Assembly (NCBI GenBank): GCA_902567495.1
Contig: CACFMO010000004.1
Coordinates: 1-64,000, forward strand
DNA: 64,000 bases
Reading direction: 5' to 3'
Source: an uncultured Pelagibacteraceae bacterium
GTDB taxonomy: Bacteria; Pseudomonadota; Alphaproteobacteria; Pelagibacterales; Pelagibacteraceae
The notes under the pieces: generated by a model
The model's input: only the letters and a program-made list of their open reading frames with translations
Told to the model about the DNA's origin: nothing
The model's database searches: none
Translations under genes and position numbers: made by a program
Shown here: piece after piece, positions 18,084 through 28,206 of the stretch
How positions within the stretch are numbered: the stretch's first letter is position 1
How the letters are laid out: each line of letters opens with the position of its first letter

Positions 18084-20255
18084 ATGCAAAATACATACCA
18101 AGAAAAAATTGATAATTTAGAGGCTAATAACGCTCCTGTTAGGAAAAAACTTGAGGGTGGAATAAGGTTTAAAATAAAAAGTAATTTTCAACCTGCTGGG
18201 GATCAACCTGAAGCAATTAAAAAGATACTTAAAAATTTAAAAGATAAACAGAGCGAACAGGTTTTGCTAGGAGTCACTGGATCTGGAAAAACCTTTACTA
18301 TGGCTAAAGTGATTGAATCTGCGAATCGACCTGCTTTGGTTTTAGCACCGAATAAAACTTTAGCAGCACAATTGTACGGCGAAATGAAAAGTTTTTTTCC
18401 AAACAACGCTGTTGAATATTTTGTCTCCTATTATGATTACTATACCCCGGAAGCATATGTTCCAAGATCAGATACATATATAGAAAAAGAAGCTTCAATA
18501 AACGAACAGATAGACAGAATGAGACACTCAGCAACAAGGTCTTTACTTGAACGTGATGATGTAATTATTGTGGCTAGCGTTTCTTGTATTTATGGACTTG
18601 GTTCAGTGGAAGCCTATAGCAAGATGACATTGGCATTAAAAAAGAATTATGAATATGAGAGAGACGAAATTATTAAAACATTTGTTAATTTGCAATATAA
18701 GAGAAATGATCAAAATTTTTTTCGAGGCACTTTTAGAGTTAGAGGAGAAAACTTAGAAATATTCCCATCACATTTAGAGGACAGGGCTTGGAGATTAAGT
18801 TTAAACGGAAATAAACTTGAGAAGATAGAAGAATTTGATCCTTTAACAGGAGACAAAACAAATGATTTTGCGGTAATAAAATTATATGCTAACAGCCACT
18901 ACATAACTCCAAAACCAACTATTGATCAAGCTATCAAAGAAATCAAAAAAGAATTGGAAGTGACTCTAGAGGATCATAAGGCAAACAATAAACTTCTAGA
19001 AGCTCAAAGGTTGAGGGAGAGAACTAAATTTGACCTTGAAATGATTGAAGCAACTGGAACCTGTGCAGGTATTGAAAATTATTCAAGATTTCTATCTGGA
19101 AGAAATAAAGGGGAACCCCCACCTACTCTTTTCGAATATTTTCCTGACAATACTATTATATTTGTAGACGAAAGCCATGTAACCGTACCTCAATTAAATG
19201 GTATGTACAAAGGTGATCACACGAGAAAGAAAACACTTGCAGAGTATGGTTTTAGATTACCTTCTTGTATGGATAATAGACCATTAAAGTTTGAAGAGTG
19301 GGATGCTATGAGAACCCAAACCGTTTTTGTATCTGCAACCCCTGGTCCTTGGGAACTAAAACAAACTCAAAATAAATATATAGATCAAGTTATAAGACCA
19401 ACGGGTTTAATTGATCCACCAGTTGAAATACGACCTGCAAAAACTCAGGTAGATGATTTGTTCCATGAGTCTAAAAAAGTTATTGATAAAGGATATAGAA
19501 TTTTAGTAACAACCCTTACAAAAAAAATGGCAGAAGATTTAACAGAATATCTTCACGAAAACAGTTTGAAAGTAAGATATATGCACTCAGACATAGACAC
19601 ACTTGAGAGAATTGAAATCATCAGGGATTTACGAATGGGTGTTTTTGATATCTTGGTTGGTATAAATCTATTAAGAGAAGGGTTAGATATACCTGAATGT
19701 GCTTTAGTTGCGATTTTGGACGCTGACAAAGAGGGTTTTTTAAGATCAGAAACCTCACTAATTCAAACTATAGGTAGAGCTGCTAGAAATGTAGATGGCA
19801 AAGTAATTCTTTATGCGGACAAAGTAACAAAAAGTATCGATAAAGCTATAAAAGAGACAGATAGGAGAAGAGGTAAACAGGTAGAATATAACAAAAAAAA
19901 TAATATAAGCGCAGAGTCAGTAAAGAAGGAGATTACCGATATTTTAGAGTCTGTTTATGAAAAAGATTATGTAAAAATTAGTGAAGGTTCAAATGTTGGC
20001 GGAAACTTAAAAAAACATTTAAAAGCACTCAATAAAAAAATGAAAGAATCTGCATCAAATTTAGAGTTTGAAGAAGCGGCAAAAATTAGAGATGAAATAA
20101 GAAAATTGGAGACAAATGAACTTGAGATTAACTTGAATCCAAAAATTTCACAGTATAATTTAAACAAAAAGGTTTATCCTCAAGGTAGATCTAAGATGGG
20201 AATGCCAGGCACTAAGCCAAGAAAATCTATAAAAAAATGGAAGCCAAAAAAATAA
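18084..20255 (+). CDS. uvrB: Excinuclease ABC subunit B
   Basis: 723 residues. The Walker A motif '[12 protein letters not shown]' is near residue 62, the beta-hairpin region '[12 protein letters not shown]' near 115, the helicase DExx-type motif is '[12 protein letters not shown]', motif VI is 'QTIGRAARN' near 575, and the C-terminal UVR domain '[20 protein letters not shown]' contacts UvrC. It is the damage-verifying helicase of nucleotide excision repair. It overlaps the following SDR gene by 19 bp. uvrC lies three genes downstream, so two of the repair subunits share one operon-like run. Confidence 0.98.
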   Translation: MQNTYQEKIDNLEANNAPVRKKLEGGIRFKIKSNFQPAGDQPEAIKKILKNLKDKQSEQVLLGVTGSGKTFTMAKVIESANRPALVLAPNKTLAAQLYGEMKSFFPNNAVEYFVSYYDYYTPEAYVPRSDTYIEKEASINEQIDRMRHSATRSLLERDDVIIVASVSCIYGLGSVEAYSKMTLALKKNYEYERDEIIKTFVNLQYKRNDQNFFRGTFRVRGENLEIFPSHLEDRAWRLSLNGNKLEKIEEFDPLTGDKTNDFAVIKLYANSHYITPKPTIDQAIKEIKKELEVTLEDHKANNKLLEAQRLRERTKFDLEMIEATGTCAGIENYSRFLSGRNKGEPPPTLFEYFPDNTIIFVDESHVTVPQLNGMYKGDHTRKKTLAEYGFRLPSCMDNRPLKFEEWDAMRTQTVFVSATPGPWELKQTQNKYIDQVIRPTGLIDPPVEIRPAKTQVDDLFHESKKVIDKGYRILVTTLTKKMAEDLTEYLHENSLKVRYMHSDIDTLERIEIIRDLRMGVFDILVGINLLREGLDIPECALVAILDADKEGFLRSETSLIQTIGRAARNVDGKVILYADKVTKSIDKAIKETDRRRGKQVEYNKKNNISAESVKKEITDILESVYEKDYVKISEGSNVGGNLKKHLKALNKKMKESASNLEFEEAAKIRDEIRKLETNELEINLNPKISQYNLNKKVYPQGRSKMGMPGTKPRKSIKKWKPKK

Positions 20256-20992
20256 TTATAACTGGTGGCGCTACTAGAATTGGGTCGGCTATAGCAAAGA
20301 GTTTAGCTGGATATGATGTTGATATTGTAATCCATTTTAATAAATCGAGAAAATCAGCATTGCAATTAAAGACAGAACTAGAAGAAATAGGCACTAAAGT
20401 TTTTTTGATTAAGGCTGACCTTAGTAATATTAATCAGACTAAGAAAATAGTCCCGTTTGCTTATAAAAAAATGAAGGGTTTAGATTGTTTAATTAACAAT
20501 GCATCTTTGTTTGAAAAAGATGATTTAGAAAATTTTAGTGATAAAAGCTTTTCAAAACATATAGATATAAATTTAAAAGCACCCGCGTTTTTAATTAAAG
20601 ACTTTAAAAGATACGTAAAAAATAAAGAGGCAAACATTATAAATATTATTGATCAAAGAGTTAAAAAACTCACTCCTTTCTTTTTTTCATATACTTTAAG
20701 TAAAGCTGCACTTGCAACACTTACAACAACTACTGCTATGAAACTTGCTCCTAATATTAGAGTAAATGGAATTTCGCCAGGTCCAACTTTAAAAAATAAG
20801 AGACAATCTGATAAACATTTTAAAGCACAATGGAAATCTACAATCCTTCAGAAGCAAGTTGATTTAAACAATATTTGTTCATCGGTTAAATATTTTATTG
20901 AAAACAATAGCATTACAGGTCAAATAGTTAGCGTAGATAGCGGACAAAGTTTAGCATGGAAAACACCCGATATAATAAACTCAAAAGAATGA
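20237..20992 (+). CDS. Short-chain dehydrogenase, FolM/pteridine reductase-like
   Basis: 251 residues. The classical SDR start reads '[14 protein letters not shown]' and the catalytic YxxxK is 'YTLSKAALA' near residue 155; '[11 protein letters not shown]'-type loops follow. The TGxxxRIG variant with arginine is typical of pteridine reductase/dihydromonapterin reductase (PTR1/FolM), and the next gene is folB, which supports a folate or pterin role. It overlaps uvrB upstream and folB downstream, so it is part of the same message. Confidence 0.75.
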   Translation: MEAKKIIITGGATRIGSAIAKSLAGYDVDIVIHFNKSRKSALQLKTELEEIGTKVFLIKADLSNINQTKKIVPFAYKKMKGLDCLINNASLFEKDDLENFSDKSFSKHIDINLKAPAFLIKDFKRYVKNKEANIINIIDQRVKKLTPFFFSYTLSKAALATLTTTTAMKLAPNIRVNGISPGPTLKNKRQSDKHFKAQWKSTILQKQVDLNNICSSVKYFIENNSITGQIVSVDSGQSLAWKTPDIINSKE

Positions 20993-21393
20993 AAATAATT
21001 AAATTTAAACAAAAAAGATCTTATAGTTATAAAAGAAAAATTCTAATAAAGGATCTAGTTTTAAAGATGCTTGTAGGAATTCATGATTTTGAAAAAAGGG
21101 AAAAGCAAAGAGTGAGAATTAATCTAGTTATAAATATTGATCAAAATTTAATTCCAAATGATAAAGATCTAAAAAGTATTGTAAACTATGAACAAGTAAT
21201 TAAAACTATTATGAGGATTACATCCAGAAGACATTATCCACTTCTTGAAACTTTAGCTGAAAAAATATTCTCAAAACTTTTTGAAAATTTGAGAATAAAA
21301 AAAATTCTTTTAAGAATTGAAAAATTAGATGTGATAAAGAATACTACTTCTGTAGGAATAGAGTTAGAAAAGACTAGATCAAATGAGTATTGA
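20989..21393 (+). CDS. folB: Dihydroneopterin aldolase
   Basis: 134 residues from the ATG at 20989; the ORF track starts 11 codons earlier, inside the SDR gene. The later ATG forms an ATGA overlap with the SDR stop and gives a protein of usual FolB size. Motifs are '[17 protein letters not shown]' and '[11 protein letters not shown]', and the C-terminal 'LRIEKLDVI' region is typical. It splits dihydroneopterin in folate synthesis. It overlaps uvrC by 11 bp. Confidence 0.88.
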   Translation: MKIIKFKQKRSYSYKRKILIKDLVLKMLVGIHDFEKREKQRVRINLVINIDQNLIPNDKDLKSIVNYEQVIKTIMRITSRRHYPLLETLAEKIFSKLFENLRIKKILLRIEKLDVIKNTTSVGIELEKTRSNEY

Positions 21394-23218
21394 AAAAGGT
21401 AAAGAAATAATTCGAAAAAAAATCGTAAATCTCACTAATAATCCTGGGGTTTATAAAATGTTAAGCGATAAGAATGAAATTCTTTATGTCGGTAAAGCTA
21501 AAAATATTCCTAATCGACTAAAAAGTTATGTCTCGGATAGTCACCTTCCAATACGAACAGAAAGAATGCTTTCGCTAACAAGAAAACTTGAAACTACGAC
21601 AACAACTAATGAGAGCGAAGCTCTTTTATTAGAGGCAAATCTCATAAAAAGGCATAAACCAAGATTCAATATTTTGCTTAGAGACGACAAGTCATTCCCT
21701 TACATATTTGTTGGTCAAAAAGATAAATGGCCACAATTAACCAAACTAAGAGGAAAAAAAAATAGAGATGGTTATTATTTTGGACCTTTTGCATCCGTAG
21801 GATCAGCGAACTGGACAATTAAAATTCTTCAAAAAATATTTTTGTTAAGAGTTTGTGATGATACAGTTTTTAAAAATAGAGATAGAGCGTGTATTTTGTA
21901 CCAAATTAGAAGATGCTCCGCTCCATGTGTGGGTAAAATAGAAGAGATAAATTATAAAAATTTAGTGAGTGATGCAGTTGATTTTATCTCTGGTAAGTCA
22001 CAAAGAATTCAAAAAAATCTATCTTCGGAAATGGAAAAAGCAAGTGAAGACTTAGATTATGAGAAGGCTGCTGTTCTCAGAGATAGAATAAAAGCATTAA
22101 CTCAAATTCAATCTTCCCAAAAAATAAATCAAACTAATCTCAAAGAAGCAGACGTTGTATCAGTTTTTAAAGAGTCTGGTAAAACTTGTGTTCAGGTTTT
22201 CTTTTTTAGATCAAAACAAAATTGGGGTAATCAAGCTTATTTTCCTAAACATGATCCCGATGAAAAAGAAGAAAAAATTTTATCTTCTTTTTTAAGTCAA
22301 TTTTACGAAAACAAAACGGTGCCAAAACTTGTACTTTTAAATATTGAAATTAATGAAAAAACTTTATTAGAAAAAACATTTTCTACTAGAGAAAAAAAAG
22401 AAATAATAATTAAAAAAGCTGCAACAAAAGATGAAAAAATTGTCTCAGAAATGGCCAAAAAAAATGCTAAACAGGCATTAACTCAAAAAATTTTAGAAAC
22501 CGAGAGTAATTCAAAACTGATAGACAACTTAGCCGATAAATTTAATTTAAATTTTAATGTAAATCTTATTGAGGTATATGATAACAGCCATGTACAAGGA
22601 TCAGATGCGGTTGGTGCTCTTATTACCTTTGGTAAAGAGGGGTTTGTCAAAAAAAGATATAGAAAGTTTAATATCAAATCAGATGCAGTTAAAGGTGATG
22701 ACTATGGAATGATGAAAGAAGTTTTGAACAGAAGATTTGTAAGGGCACTCAAAGATGAAAATACAAATATGACTTTACCAGATTTAATACTAATAGACGG
22801 TGGTAAAGGTCAATATTCCGTAAGTAGAGAGACCTTAAATGACCTGGGTCTTCACGAATTACCTATAATTGCAATTGCAAAAGGCAAAAACAGAAATGCG
22901 GGCGAAGAAACTTTTTTTCATCAAAATAAAGTTATTAAATTTAAAAAAAATGACCCTACCCTATTCTTTCTACAAAGACTCAGAGATGAAGCACATAGAT
23001 TTGCTATAAGTACACACAGAGCAAAAAGAAGAAAAAATCTCAGTAAATCATTACTTGATCAAATCTCAGGAATAGGTAGAAATAGAAAAAGAGCCTTGCT
23101 TCATCACTTTGGTTCTGCAAAATCGGTTGAGTCAGCAAGTTTTGAAGATTTAAAGTCCGTGGAAGGAATTGAGGAAAAGGTTGCTAAAAAAATTCACGAT
23201 TTTTTCCACGATAATTAA
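21383..23218 (+). CDS. uvrC: Excinuclease ABC subunit C
   Basis: 611 residues. The N-terminal GIY-YIG nuclease domain has '[20 protein letters not shown]' near residue 20, the UVR motif is near residue 210 ('[17 protein letters not shown]'), the RNase H-like endonuclease part has '[10 protein letters not shown]' near 395 and '[10 protein letters not shown]' near 475, and C-terminal helix-hairpin-helix motifs include '[18 protein letters not shown]'. It makes both incisions in excision repair together with UvrB. Confidence 0.98.
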   Translation: MSIEKGKEIIRKKIVNLTNNPGVYKMLSDKNEILYVGKAKNIPNRLKSYVSDSHLPIRTERMLSLTRKLETTTTTNESEALLLEANLIKRHKPRFNILLRDDKSFPYIFVGQKDKWPQLTKLRGKKNRDGYYFGPFASVGSANWTIKILQKIFLLRVCDDTVFKNRDRACILYQIRRCSAPCVGKIEEINYKNLVSDAVDFISGKSQRIQKNLSSEMEKASEDLDYEKAAVLRDRIKALTQIQSSQKINQTNLKEADVVSVFKESGKTCVQVFFFRSKQNWGNQAYFPKHDPDEKEEKILSSFLSQFYENKTVPKLVLLNIEINEKTLLEKTFSTREKKEIIIKKAATKDEKIVSEMAKKNAKQALTQKILETESNSKLIDNLADKFNLNFNVNLIEVYDNSHVQGSDAVGALITFGKEGFVKKRYRKFNIKSDAVKGDDYGMMKEVLNRRFVRALKDENTNMTLPDLILIDGGKGQYSVSRETLNDLGLHELPIIAIAKGKNRNAGEETFFHQNKVIKFKKNDPTLFFLQRLRDEAHRFAISTHRAKRRKNLSKSLLDQISGIGRNRKRALLHHFGSAKSVESASFEDLKSVEGIEEKVAKKIHDFFHDN

Positions 23219-23220
23219 TT

Positions 23221-23805
23221 ATGAAAATTAAAATACCTAATATATTAACTATCGGCAGAATTATAATTGTTCCTATTTTTGTTCTAAGTTTTTATATTCC
23301 AGGCATTGTTGGTGATTTAGTGCCGTTTTTTCTTTTTGCTATAGCTAGTTTTACTGATTATTTAGATGGTTTACTTGCTAGACTTTATAAAGAGGAATCT
23401 AAATTAGGTGAATTACTCGATCCTATCGCAGATAAAATTTTGGTTGCGGCTGCCTTGGTATTGTTGGTTATGAATGGGATCATAAAGAATCTTGAGGTAA
23501 TTGCAGCAATTATAATTTTGACAAGAGAAATTTTAATTTCTGGGTTAAGAGAGTTTTTGGCAAAAGAAAAAGAATTAAACTTACCAGTATCTAGTTTATC
23601 TAAATTCAAAACTTTTATTCAAATGTTTTCTATAGCCATACTTTTAACAGGGGAAACGGGTAATAAAATTATAAGCTTTCAAGATTATAATGCTCAGACA
23701 ATTGGTATTATTTTGCTATGGATTGCAGCATTTTTAACTTTATATACTGGATATGACTATTTGAGAAAAGGAATCGTGACTGCAATTAACGATGACGAAA
23801 AATAA
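23221..23805 (+). CDS. pgsA: CDP-diacylglycerol--glycerol-3-phosphate 3-phosphatidyltransferase
   Basis: 194 residues with four to five membrane segments. The CDP-alcohol phosphotransferase signature D-G-x2-A-R-x8-G-x3-D-x3-D is seen in 'DYLDGLLARLYKEESKLGEL' and the following 'LDPIADK' (residues ~47-72). It makes phosphatidylglycerophosphate at the inner membrane. It lies 2 bp after uvrC, a pairing common in proteobacteria. Confidence 0.95.
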   Translation: MKIKIPNILTIGRIIIVPIFVLSFYIPGIVGDLVPFFLFAIASFTDYLDGLLARLYKEESKLGELLDPIADKILVAAALVLLVMNGIIKNLEVIAAIIILTREILISGLREFLAKEKELNLPVSSLSKFKTFIQMFSIAILLTGETGNKIISFQDYNAQTIGIILLWIAAFLTLYTGYDYLRKGIVTAINDDEK

Positions 23806-23808
23806 TTT

Positions 23809-24558
23809 ATGAGTTTGTCAGAAATTAATAAAAGAGAAAAAGATTTTCATAATAAACTTCATTTATCTGAAGAACTCGAAAGAAAAAGTCAGGGTAAGTT
23901 TTATAAGGCACTTTATGGATTATATAGCGATTTTTTAAATATACTGGAAAATGAGACCAAAACAAAGCAAGTGTTAGACTTCGGGTGTGGAACAGGAAAT
24001 TTCACAGAAAAAGTTATTAATTTTGATCCAAGAAAAATAGTAGCTGTAGACATTTCTGAAGAAGCAATAAAAAAAGCAAAAAATAATCCTAGCCTAAATA
24101 GAAAAAATATAGAGTATAGAGTTGAGAATTGTGAAGATTTAAGTTTAAATTCAGACTCTTTTGATGTCGCTTACGGTAGTGGGATACTTCATCATTTAAA
24201 TTTAAATAAGTCTTTGTCTGAATTAAAAAGGATACTAAAAAAGGACGGTAAAATAGTATTTATTGAACCTATGGCTACAAACCCCGTTATAAATCTTTAT
24301 AGAAAATTTACACCAAATGCTAGAACATCTGACGAGCATCCTTTTCGATTAAGTGATATAGAGCTTATAAAAAGTTTATTTGTCAATGTTGAAGTAAAAT
24401 ATTATGGGTTTCTTACTTTAATTTTTTTTTTATTTTATAAGGAACCAGAAAAATCAAATTTATTCCAAATTTTAAAAAAAATGGATGAAAAGATTTTAAA
24501 TTCAAGATATTTTAAGTTTCTTGCTTGGTCAGTTTTAATAAAAGCAAAAAAAGGTTAA
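23809..24558 (+). CDS. Class I SAM-dependent methyltransferase
   Basis: 249 residues. SAM motif I is 'VLDFGCGTGNFTEKV' near residue 57, with an acidic residue in 'VAVDISEEAI' and motif post-I 'YGSGILHHL' near 123. The fold is of the UbiE/COQ5-like methyltransferase_11 type. The substrate is unknown; the pgsA neighbour gives only a weak hint of a lipid role. The end overlaps the convergent ilvE gene by 4 bp. Confidence 0.8.
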   Translation: MSLSEINKREKDFHNKLHLSEELERKSQGKFYKALYGLYSDFLNILENETKTKQVLDFGCGTGNFTEKVINFDPRKIVAVDISEEAIKKAKNNPSLNRKNIEYRVENCEDLSLNSDSFDVAYGSGILHHLNLNKSLSELKRILKKDGKIVFIEPMATNPVINLYRKFTPNARTSDEHPFRLSDIELIKSLFVNVEVKYYGFLTLIFFLFYKEPEKSNLFQILKKMDEKILNSRYFKFLAWSVLIKAKKG

Positions 24559-25442
24559 GCAGCTACCTTTTTTCTCACTAAATTAATGTAACTCTCAGAT
24601 AAGTTCTTTATAAGATCGCAAACAGTAAATTTATAATTATCTATTTGAGATACTGGTGTAATCTCTGCGGCTGTACCTGTTAAAAAACATCCAACAAAAT
24701 TTGACATTTCCTCAGGTTTAATTTTTCTTTCTATAATTTTGATTCCCTTGGACTTGGCTATACTGATTACACATTTTCTTGTTATCCCATCTAAAAAAGA
24801 ATCTGGTACTGGAGTATGTAGTGAACCATCCTTGTCTTTAAAAAAAATATTTGCACCAGTTGCCTCTGCAACATTTCCTTGATGATCCAACATAAGTGCA
24901 TCAGAATATCCCTTACTCTCAGCCTCATGTTTGGATAAAGTGCAAATCATATAAAGACCTGCGGCTTTAGTATCCCATGGAACCGAGTTTGGTGGAGGTC
25001 GTCTCCACGATGAAGTTTGAAGTTTAATTCCTTCGAGTTTTAGTTTTGGATCAAAATATGATCCCCATTCCCACGCAGCGATAGCTACATGTATTTTGTT
25101 TTTTTGTGCGGAAATTGCCATCATTTCACTTCCTCTCCAAACAACAGGTCTTACATAACCATTTTTAATTTTTTGTATCCTAATAATTTCATTAGACGCA
25201 TCATTAATTTCTTTTTCACTGTAAGGTATTTTTATTCCCATTCTTTTGGCTGAGTAAAATAATCGGCTTGTATGGTCTTGAAGTTTGAAGATTTCACCCT
25301 CATAAATTCTTTCACCTTCAAAAACACAACTAGCATAATGTAAGCCATGATTTAATAAGTGGACTTTTGCGTTTGTCCAATTGACTAATTCTCCATTAAA
25401 CCAAATTTTTCCAGATCTTTTATCGTAAGGAATTGTTTCCAT
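24555..25442 (-). CDS. ilvE: Branched-chain amino acid aminotransferase
   Basis: 295 residues from the ATG at 25442. The ORF track starts 25 codons upstream, across the regulatory palindrome, and that extension is unlike the family. Fold type IV PLP enzyme motifs: 'KIWFNGELVNW' at the N-terminus, 'HYASCVFEGERIY' near 45, the PLP lysine in 'PWDTKAAGLYM' near 160 and 'EATGANIFF' near 195. It carries out the last step of Leu/Ile/Val synthesis. It is divergent from a MarR-type regulator gene, with a palindrome covering its likely -35 element. Confidence 0.95.
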   Translation of the reverse strand: METIPYDKRSGKIWFNGELVNWTNAKVHLLNHGLHYASCVFEGERIYEGEIFKLQDHTSRLFYSAKRMGIKIPYSEKEINDASNEIIRIQKIKNGYVRPVVWRGSEMMAISAQKNKIHVAIAAWEWGSYFDPKLKLEGIKLQTSSWRRPPPNSVPWDTKAAGLYMICTLSKHEAESKGYSDALMLDHQGNVAEATGANIFFKDKDGSLHTPVPDSFLDGITRKCVISIAKSKGIKIIERKIKPEEMSNFVGCFLTGTAAEITPVSQIDNYKFTVCDLIKNLSESYINLVRKKVAA

Positions 25443-25482
25443 TAAGTATAAATTAAATAATTTTTTTCTAACAAAAAAGTAT

Positions 25483-25509
25483 ATTTGTTGATAAAATATG
25501 TCAACATAT
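25483..25509. promoter_or_regulatory. Palindromic operator between ilvE and the MarR gene
   Basis: TGTTGA-N9-TCAACA is a perfect inverted repeat at 25486-25506, extended with mismatches to 25483-25509. One arm contains TTGACA on the minus strand, a perfect -35 for ilvE, with a weak TACTTT -10 17 bp on. It lies 14 bp before the MarR gene start. Size and symmetry suit a winged-helix dimer such as MarR, so autoregulation plus control of ilvE is a reasonable inference. Confidence 0.55.
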
Positions 25510-25520
25510 CTGACCAAAAT

Positions 25521-25964
25521 ATGAAAAATTTGCTCTATTTAAAGGATGAACAGATAAAAGATTGCATACAGTTATTGCTGTACGCATATAGGGAAACGTT
25601 TTCAGATCCCTTAGAAATTCTTAAAAAAAACTCATTAGGTGCCGCACATTATCGTGCGCTTCACTTAGTTGAGAGAAATGAAGGTATTAATATTAATGAG
25701 TTATTAATAAAATTAAAAATAACTAAACAAAGCTTAAATAGAGTTTTGAAAGAATTAAAAAGATTAAAACTAATTAAACAATTAAAGGATAAAAATGACA
25801 CAAGAAGAAAATTGCTTTATTTAGATCAAAATGGAAAAAAATTTTATCAAGAAGTATTTGAAAGTCAAAAGAAAAGAATTTTTAATGCATTAAAACATTC
25901 AGATTCGGACTCTGTTATAAAATTCAAAGAAGTCTTGAAAAAAATTATAAATGGAAAAAAATAA
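25521..25964 (+). CDS. MarR family transcriptional regulator (PetP-like)
   Basis: 147 residues from the ATG at 25521; the ORF-track start at a TTG 12 codons earlier lies within the palindrome and is unlikely. A winged-helix domain is seen: 'NINELLIKLKITKQSLNRVLKELKRLKLI' as the recognition region and 'KDKNDTRRKLLYL' as the wing, the MarR hallmark. The pair of a MarR protein followed by an OmpR-type regulator beside ilvE resembles the alphaproteobacterial petP-petR arrangement. It overlaps the response regulator gene by 14 bp. Confidence 0.85.
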   Translation: MKNLLYLKDEQIKDCIQLLLYAYRETFSDPLEILKKNSLGAAHYRALHLVERNEGININELLIKLKITKQSLNRVLKELKRLKLIKQLKDKNDTRRKLLYLDQNGKKFYQEVFESQKKRIFNALKHSDSDSVIKFKEVLKKIINGKK

Positions 25965-26628
25965 ATTTCATATTCTAGTAGTTGATGATGATGATAAAAT
26001 AAGATCTCTAATTAAACAGTACCTTATTGAAAAAGGTTTTTTAATATCTACAGCTGAAAATGCTGAGAAAGCAAAAAAGATAATAGAAATTTTTAATTTT
26101 AATTTAATAATTTTAGATGTGATGATGCCTGGTCAAAGTGGATATGATCTTACTAAGGAACTTAAAGAGTCTAAGAATATTCCAATAATATTGTTGACTG
26201 CTAAGGGTGAAGTAGAAAATAGAATTCATGGTTTAGAGCTTGGTGCGGACGACTATCTTGGAAAACCTTTTGATCCTAAAGAACTTTTATTAAGAGTAAA
26301 TAATGTTATAAAAATTAACCTTGATCCAAACAAGGTACTTTCAAGTAAAATTGGCGAGGCAGAGTTAAATTTAAATAAAATGATCATCAAACTTAAAAAT
26401 AAAGTAAAAAAAATTAATTTGTCTGAAAAAAAAGTTTTAATGAAAATGCTGTCATCACCAGGTAAGATTTTTTCTAGATTGGAAATCGGTAAAATTGCTA
26501 ACATAACAAAAGAACGTTCAATAGATGTAATGATAACTAGACTGAGAAAAAAAATTGAAATAGATCCAAAAAATCCAAAGTTTTTACAAACAATAAGAGG
26601 TTCAGGATATGTTTTATGGGTTAAATAA
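25951..26628 (+). CDS. OmpR-family response regulator (PetR-like)
   Basis: 225 residues. The receiver domain has the acidic pocket 'VVDDDDKIR', phospho-acceptor Asp in 'LIILDVMMPG' near residue 52, Thr in 'LLTAKGE' and Lys in 'LGKPFDP'. The C-terminal winged helix has 'RSIDVMITRLRKKIE' and ends 'TIRGSGYVLW'. It is likely to be phosphorylated by the histidine kinase that overlaps it downstream by 20 bp. In Rhodobacter capsulatus PetR controls bc1 genes; whether that holds here is unknown, though petABC is in the same window. Confidence 0.9.
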   Translation: MEKNKFHILVVDDDDKIRSLIKQYLIEKGFLISTAENAEKAKKIIEIFNFNLIILDVMMPGQSGYDLTKELKESKNIPIILLTAKGEVENRIHGLELGADDYLGKPFDPKELLLRVNNVIKINLDPNKVLSSKIGEAELNLNKMIIKLKNKVKKINLSEKKVLMKMLSSPGKIFSRLEIGKIANITKERSIDVMITRLRKKIEIDPKNPKFLQTIRGSGYVLWVK

Positions 26629-27931
26629 CTTTATTAAAAAAATATTTCCTAAAAGATTATTTTATAGGGCTTTGATAATAGTTGCGGCACCAGTAATAAT
26701 CCTTCAAATAATAATCAGTATAGTTTTTTTTGATAGTATTTGGATAAAAGCAAATAAAGGAATGACAAGGTCTTTGGTGAGCGAGATAGAAACATTATTT
26801 GATGTTTACAAATCTAATCAAACGAAAGAAAATATAAAACAAATTACTGACCTTTACAAAAAAAATTTTGATTTTGTAATTAATATTAAATCCAATGAAT
26901 TACTTCCAGATACAAGATCAGATAGACGTTTTAGTCCAATGGACAGATCGCTTAGGAGAGAAATGAAAAGCGCGTTTCAGAATAATTTTTGGTTTGATAC
27001 CGTTACCTATATAGATTTAGTTGATCTAAGAATTAAAACAAATAACGAAGTTATTCAAATATTCTTCCCAAAAGATAAGATTGCTCCATCATCTGTTAGA
27101 GTTTTTGTTCTTTGGCTAACTGTTCCTTCTCTACTTTTAATATCGATTGCATTAATTTTTTTAAAAAATCAAACAAGACCTCTTGTTAAATTATCTAAGG
27201 CTGCAGAGAGATTTGGAAAAGGAGAATTGGTTGATGATTTAAGACCTTCAGGTGCATTAGAAATCAGAAAAGCTACTTATGAATTTGATAGAATGATGAA
27301 AAGAATTAATAGACATTTAGCTCAAAGATCTGAAATGTTATCAGGAATTAGTCATGATTTAAGAACTCCTCTCACAAGATTAAAATTACAGTTAGCCATG
27401 ATGGATAAAAAAGATCTGGCCAAAAAAATGACTAATGATATTGACGAAATGGAAAAAATGCTGAGTGATTATCTACAATATGCAAAATCACAAGCTGAAG
27501 AGAATTCAACAAAAATTAATTTAAGTAATATGATCACTGAAATACTTAAAAATTACGATAAAAATAGATGTGACTTTGAAAAAAGTGAAATAATAGAAAT
27601 TGAAGGTAGAAGGAATTTAATAAAAAGATGCATTATAAATATTATTGGAAACGGCCTCGCATATGGTGATAAAATTAAAATTCAAATTAAGAAATCCATT
27701 AACGGTGGTATAATTATTGTTGAGGATAATGGTCCAGGAATACCCGAAGGTGAATTCTTAAACGTTTTTAAACCTTTTTATAGAATTGATAAAAGTAGAG
27801 GGCTAAATAAATCTGGAGTAGGTCTGGGCTTGTCAATTGCACAAGACATAGTCAAATCACATGGGGGAAACATTACATTATCAAAAAGTAAAATGGGAGG
27901 TTTATTAGTTAAAATTTCTTTACCTTTTTGA
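26609..27931 (+). CDS. Sensor histidine kinase (EnvZ-like)
   Basis: 440 residues. Two membrane segments (~20-40 and ~165-185) bracket a periplasmic sensor part of about 120 residues. A HAMP linker follows ('AAERFGKGELVDDLR'), then the H-box 'GISHDLRTPLTRLKL' with His near residue 248, N-box 'INIIGNGLAYG', G1 'VEDNGPGIPEG' and G2 'GVGLGLSIAQDIV'. It is a complete kinase paired with the preceding regulator. The ligand is not predictable. The 3' end overlaps the convergent UbiK-like gene by 12 bp. Confidence 0.93.
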   Translation: MFYGLNNFIKKIFPKRLFYRALIIVAAPVIILQIIISIVFFDSIWIKANKGMTRSLVSEIETLFDVYKSNQTKENIKQITDLYKKNFDFVINIKSNELLPDTRSDRRFSPMDRSLRREMKSAFQNNFWFDTVTYIDLVDLRIKTNNEVIQIFFPKDKIAPSSVRVFVLWLTVPSLLLISIALIFLKNQTRPLVKLSKAAERFGKGELVDDLRPSGALEIRKATYEFDRMMKRINRHLAQRSEMLSGISHDLRTPLTRLKLQLAMMDKKDLAKKMTNDIDEMEKMLSDYLQYAKSQAEENSTKINLSNMITEILKNYDKNRCDFEKSEIIEIEGRRNLIKRCIINIIGNGLAYGDKIKIQIKKSINGGIIIVEDNGPGIPEGEFLNVFKPFYRIDKSRGLNKSGVGLGLSIAQDIVKSHGGNITLSKSKMGGLLVKISLPF

Positions 27932-28150
27932 TTTCTTTTTTTTAAGATTTGTTATTTCTTTTTGTTGTTTCTCTATTATTTTTTTAAGAACATTGAACTC
28001 ATCTCTAGTTACTAGATCTAGTTTGCTTGCAAATTTCTCTTTATTAAATTTTACAGATGTTAAAAGTCCTTTGGCAATATCTTGAGAAGTTAGCACCCCT
28101 GTTTCGATCAAACCTGATAGCATCTTTAAAAATTTTTCAGAATTATTCAT
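27920..28150 (-). CDS. ubiK: UbiK/BMFP-type accessory protein
   Basis: 76 residues: a helical N-terminal part with 'GLIETGVLTSQDIAKGLL', then 'VTRDEFNVLKKIIEKQQKEI' forming a C-terminal coiled coil, with a lysine-rich end. This matches the YqiC/BMFP family, called UbiK in Escherichia coli where it assists ubiquinone synthesis and forms trimers. It is divergent from lgt by 56 bp. The family match is by pattern and the ubiquinone role is by analogy. Confidence 0.75.
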   Translation of the reverse strand: MNNSEKFLKMLSGLIETGVLTSQDIAKGLLTSVKFNKEKFASKLDLVTRDEFNVLKKIIEKQQKEITNLKKKKSKR

Positions 28151-28206
28151 TTAACTCACTTTAAATTATAAGTAATTTAATTTCAATTATGATAAATTAA
28201 ATTAAA

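Noticed and set aside
25443-25517. 25-codon N-terminal extension of ilvE
   Set aside because: Covers the palindrome and promoter region, composition is unlike the family, and the ATG at 25442 gives the normal start.
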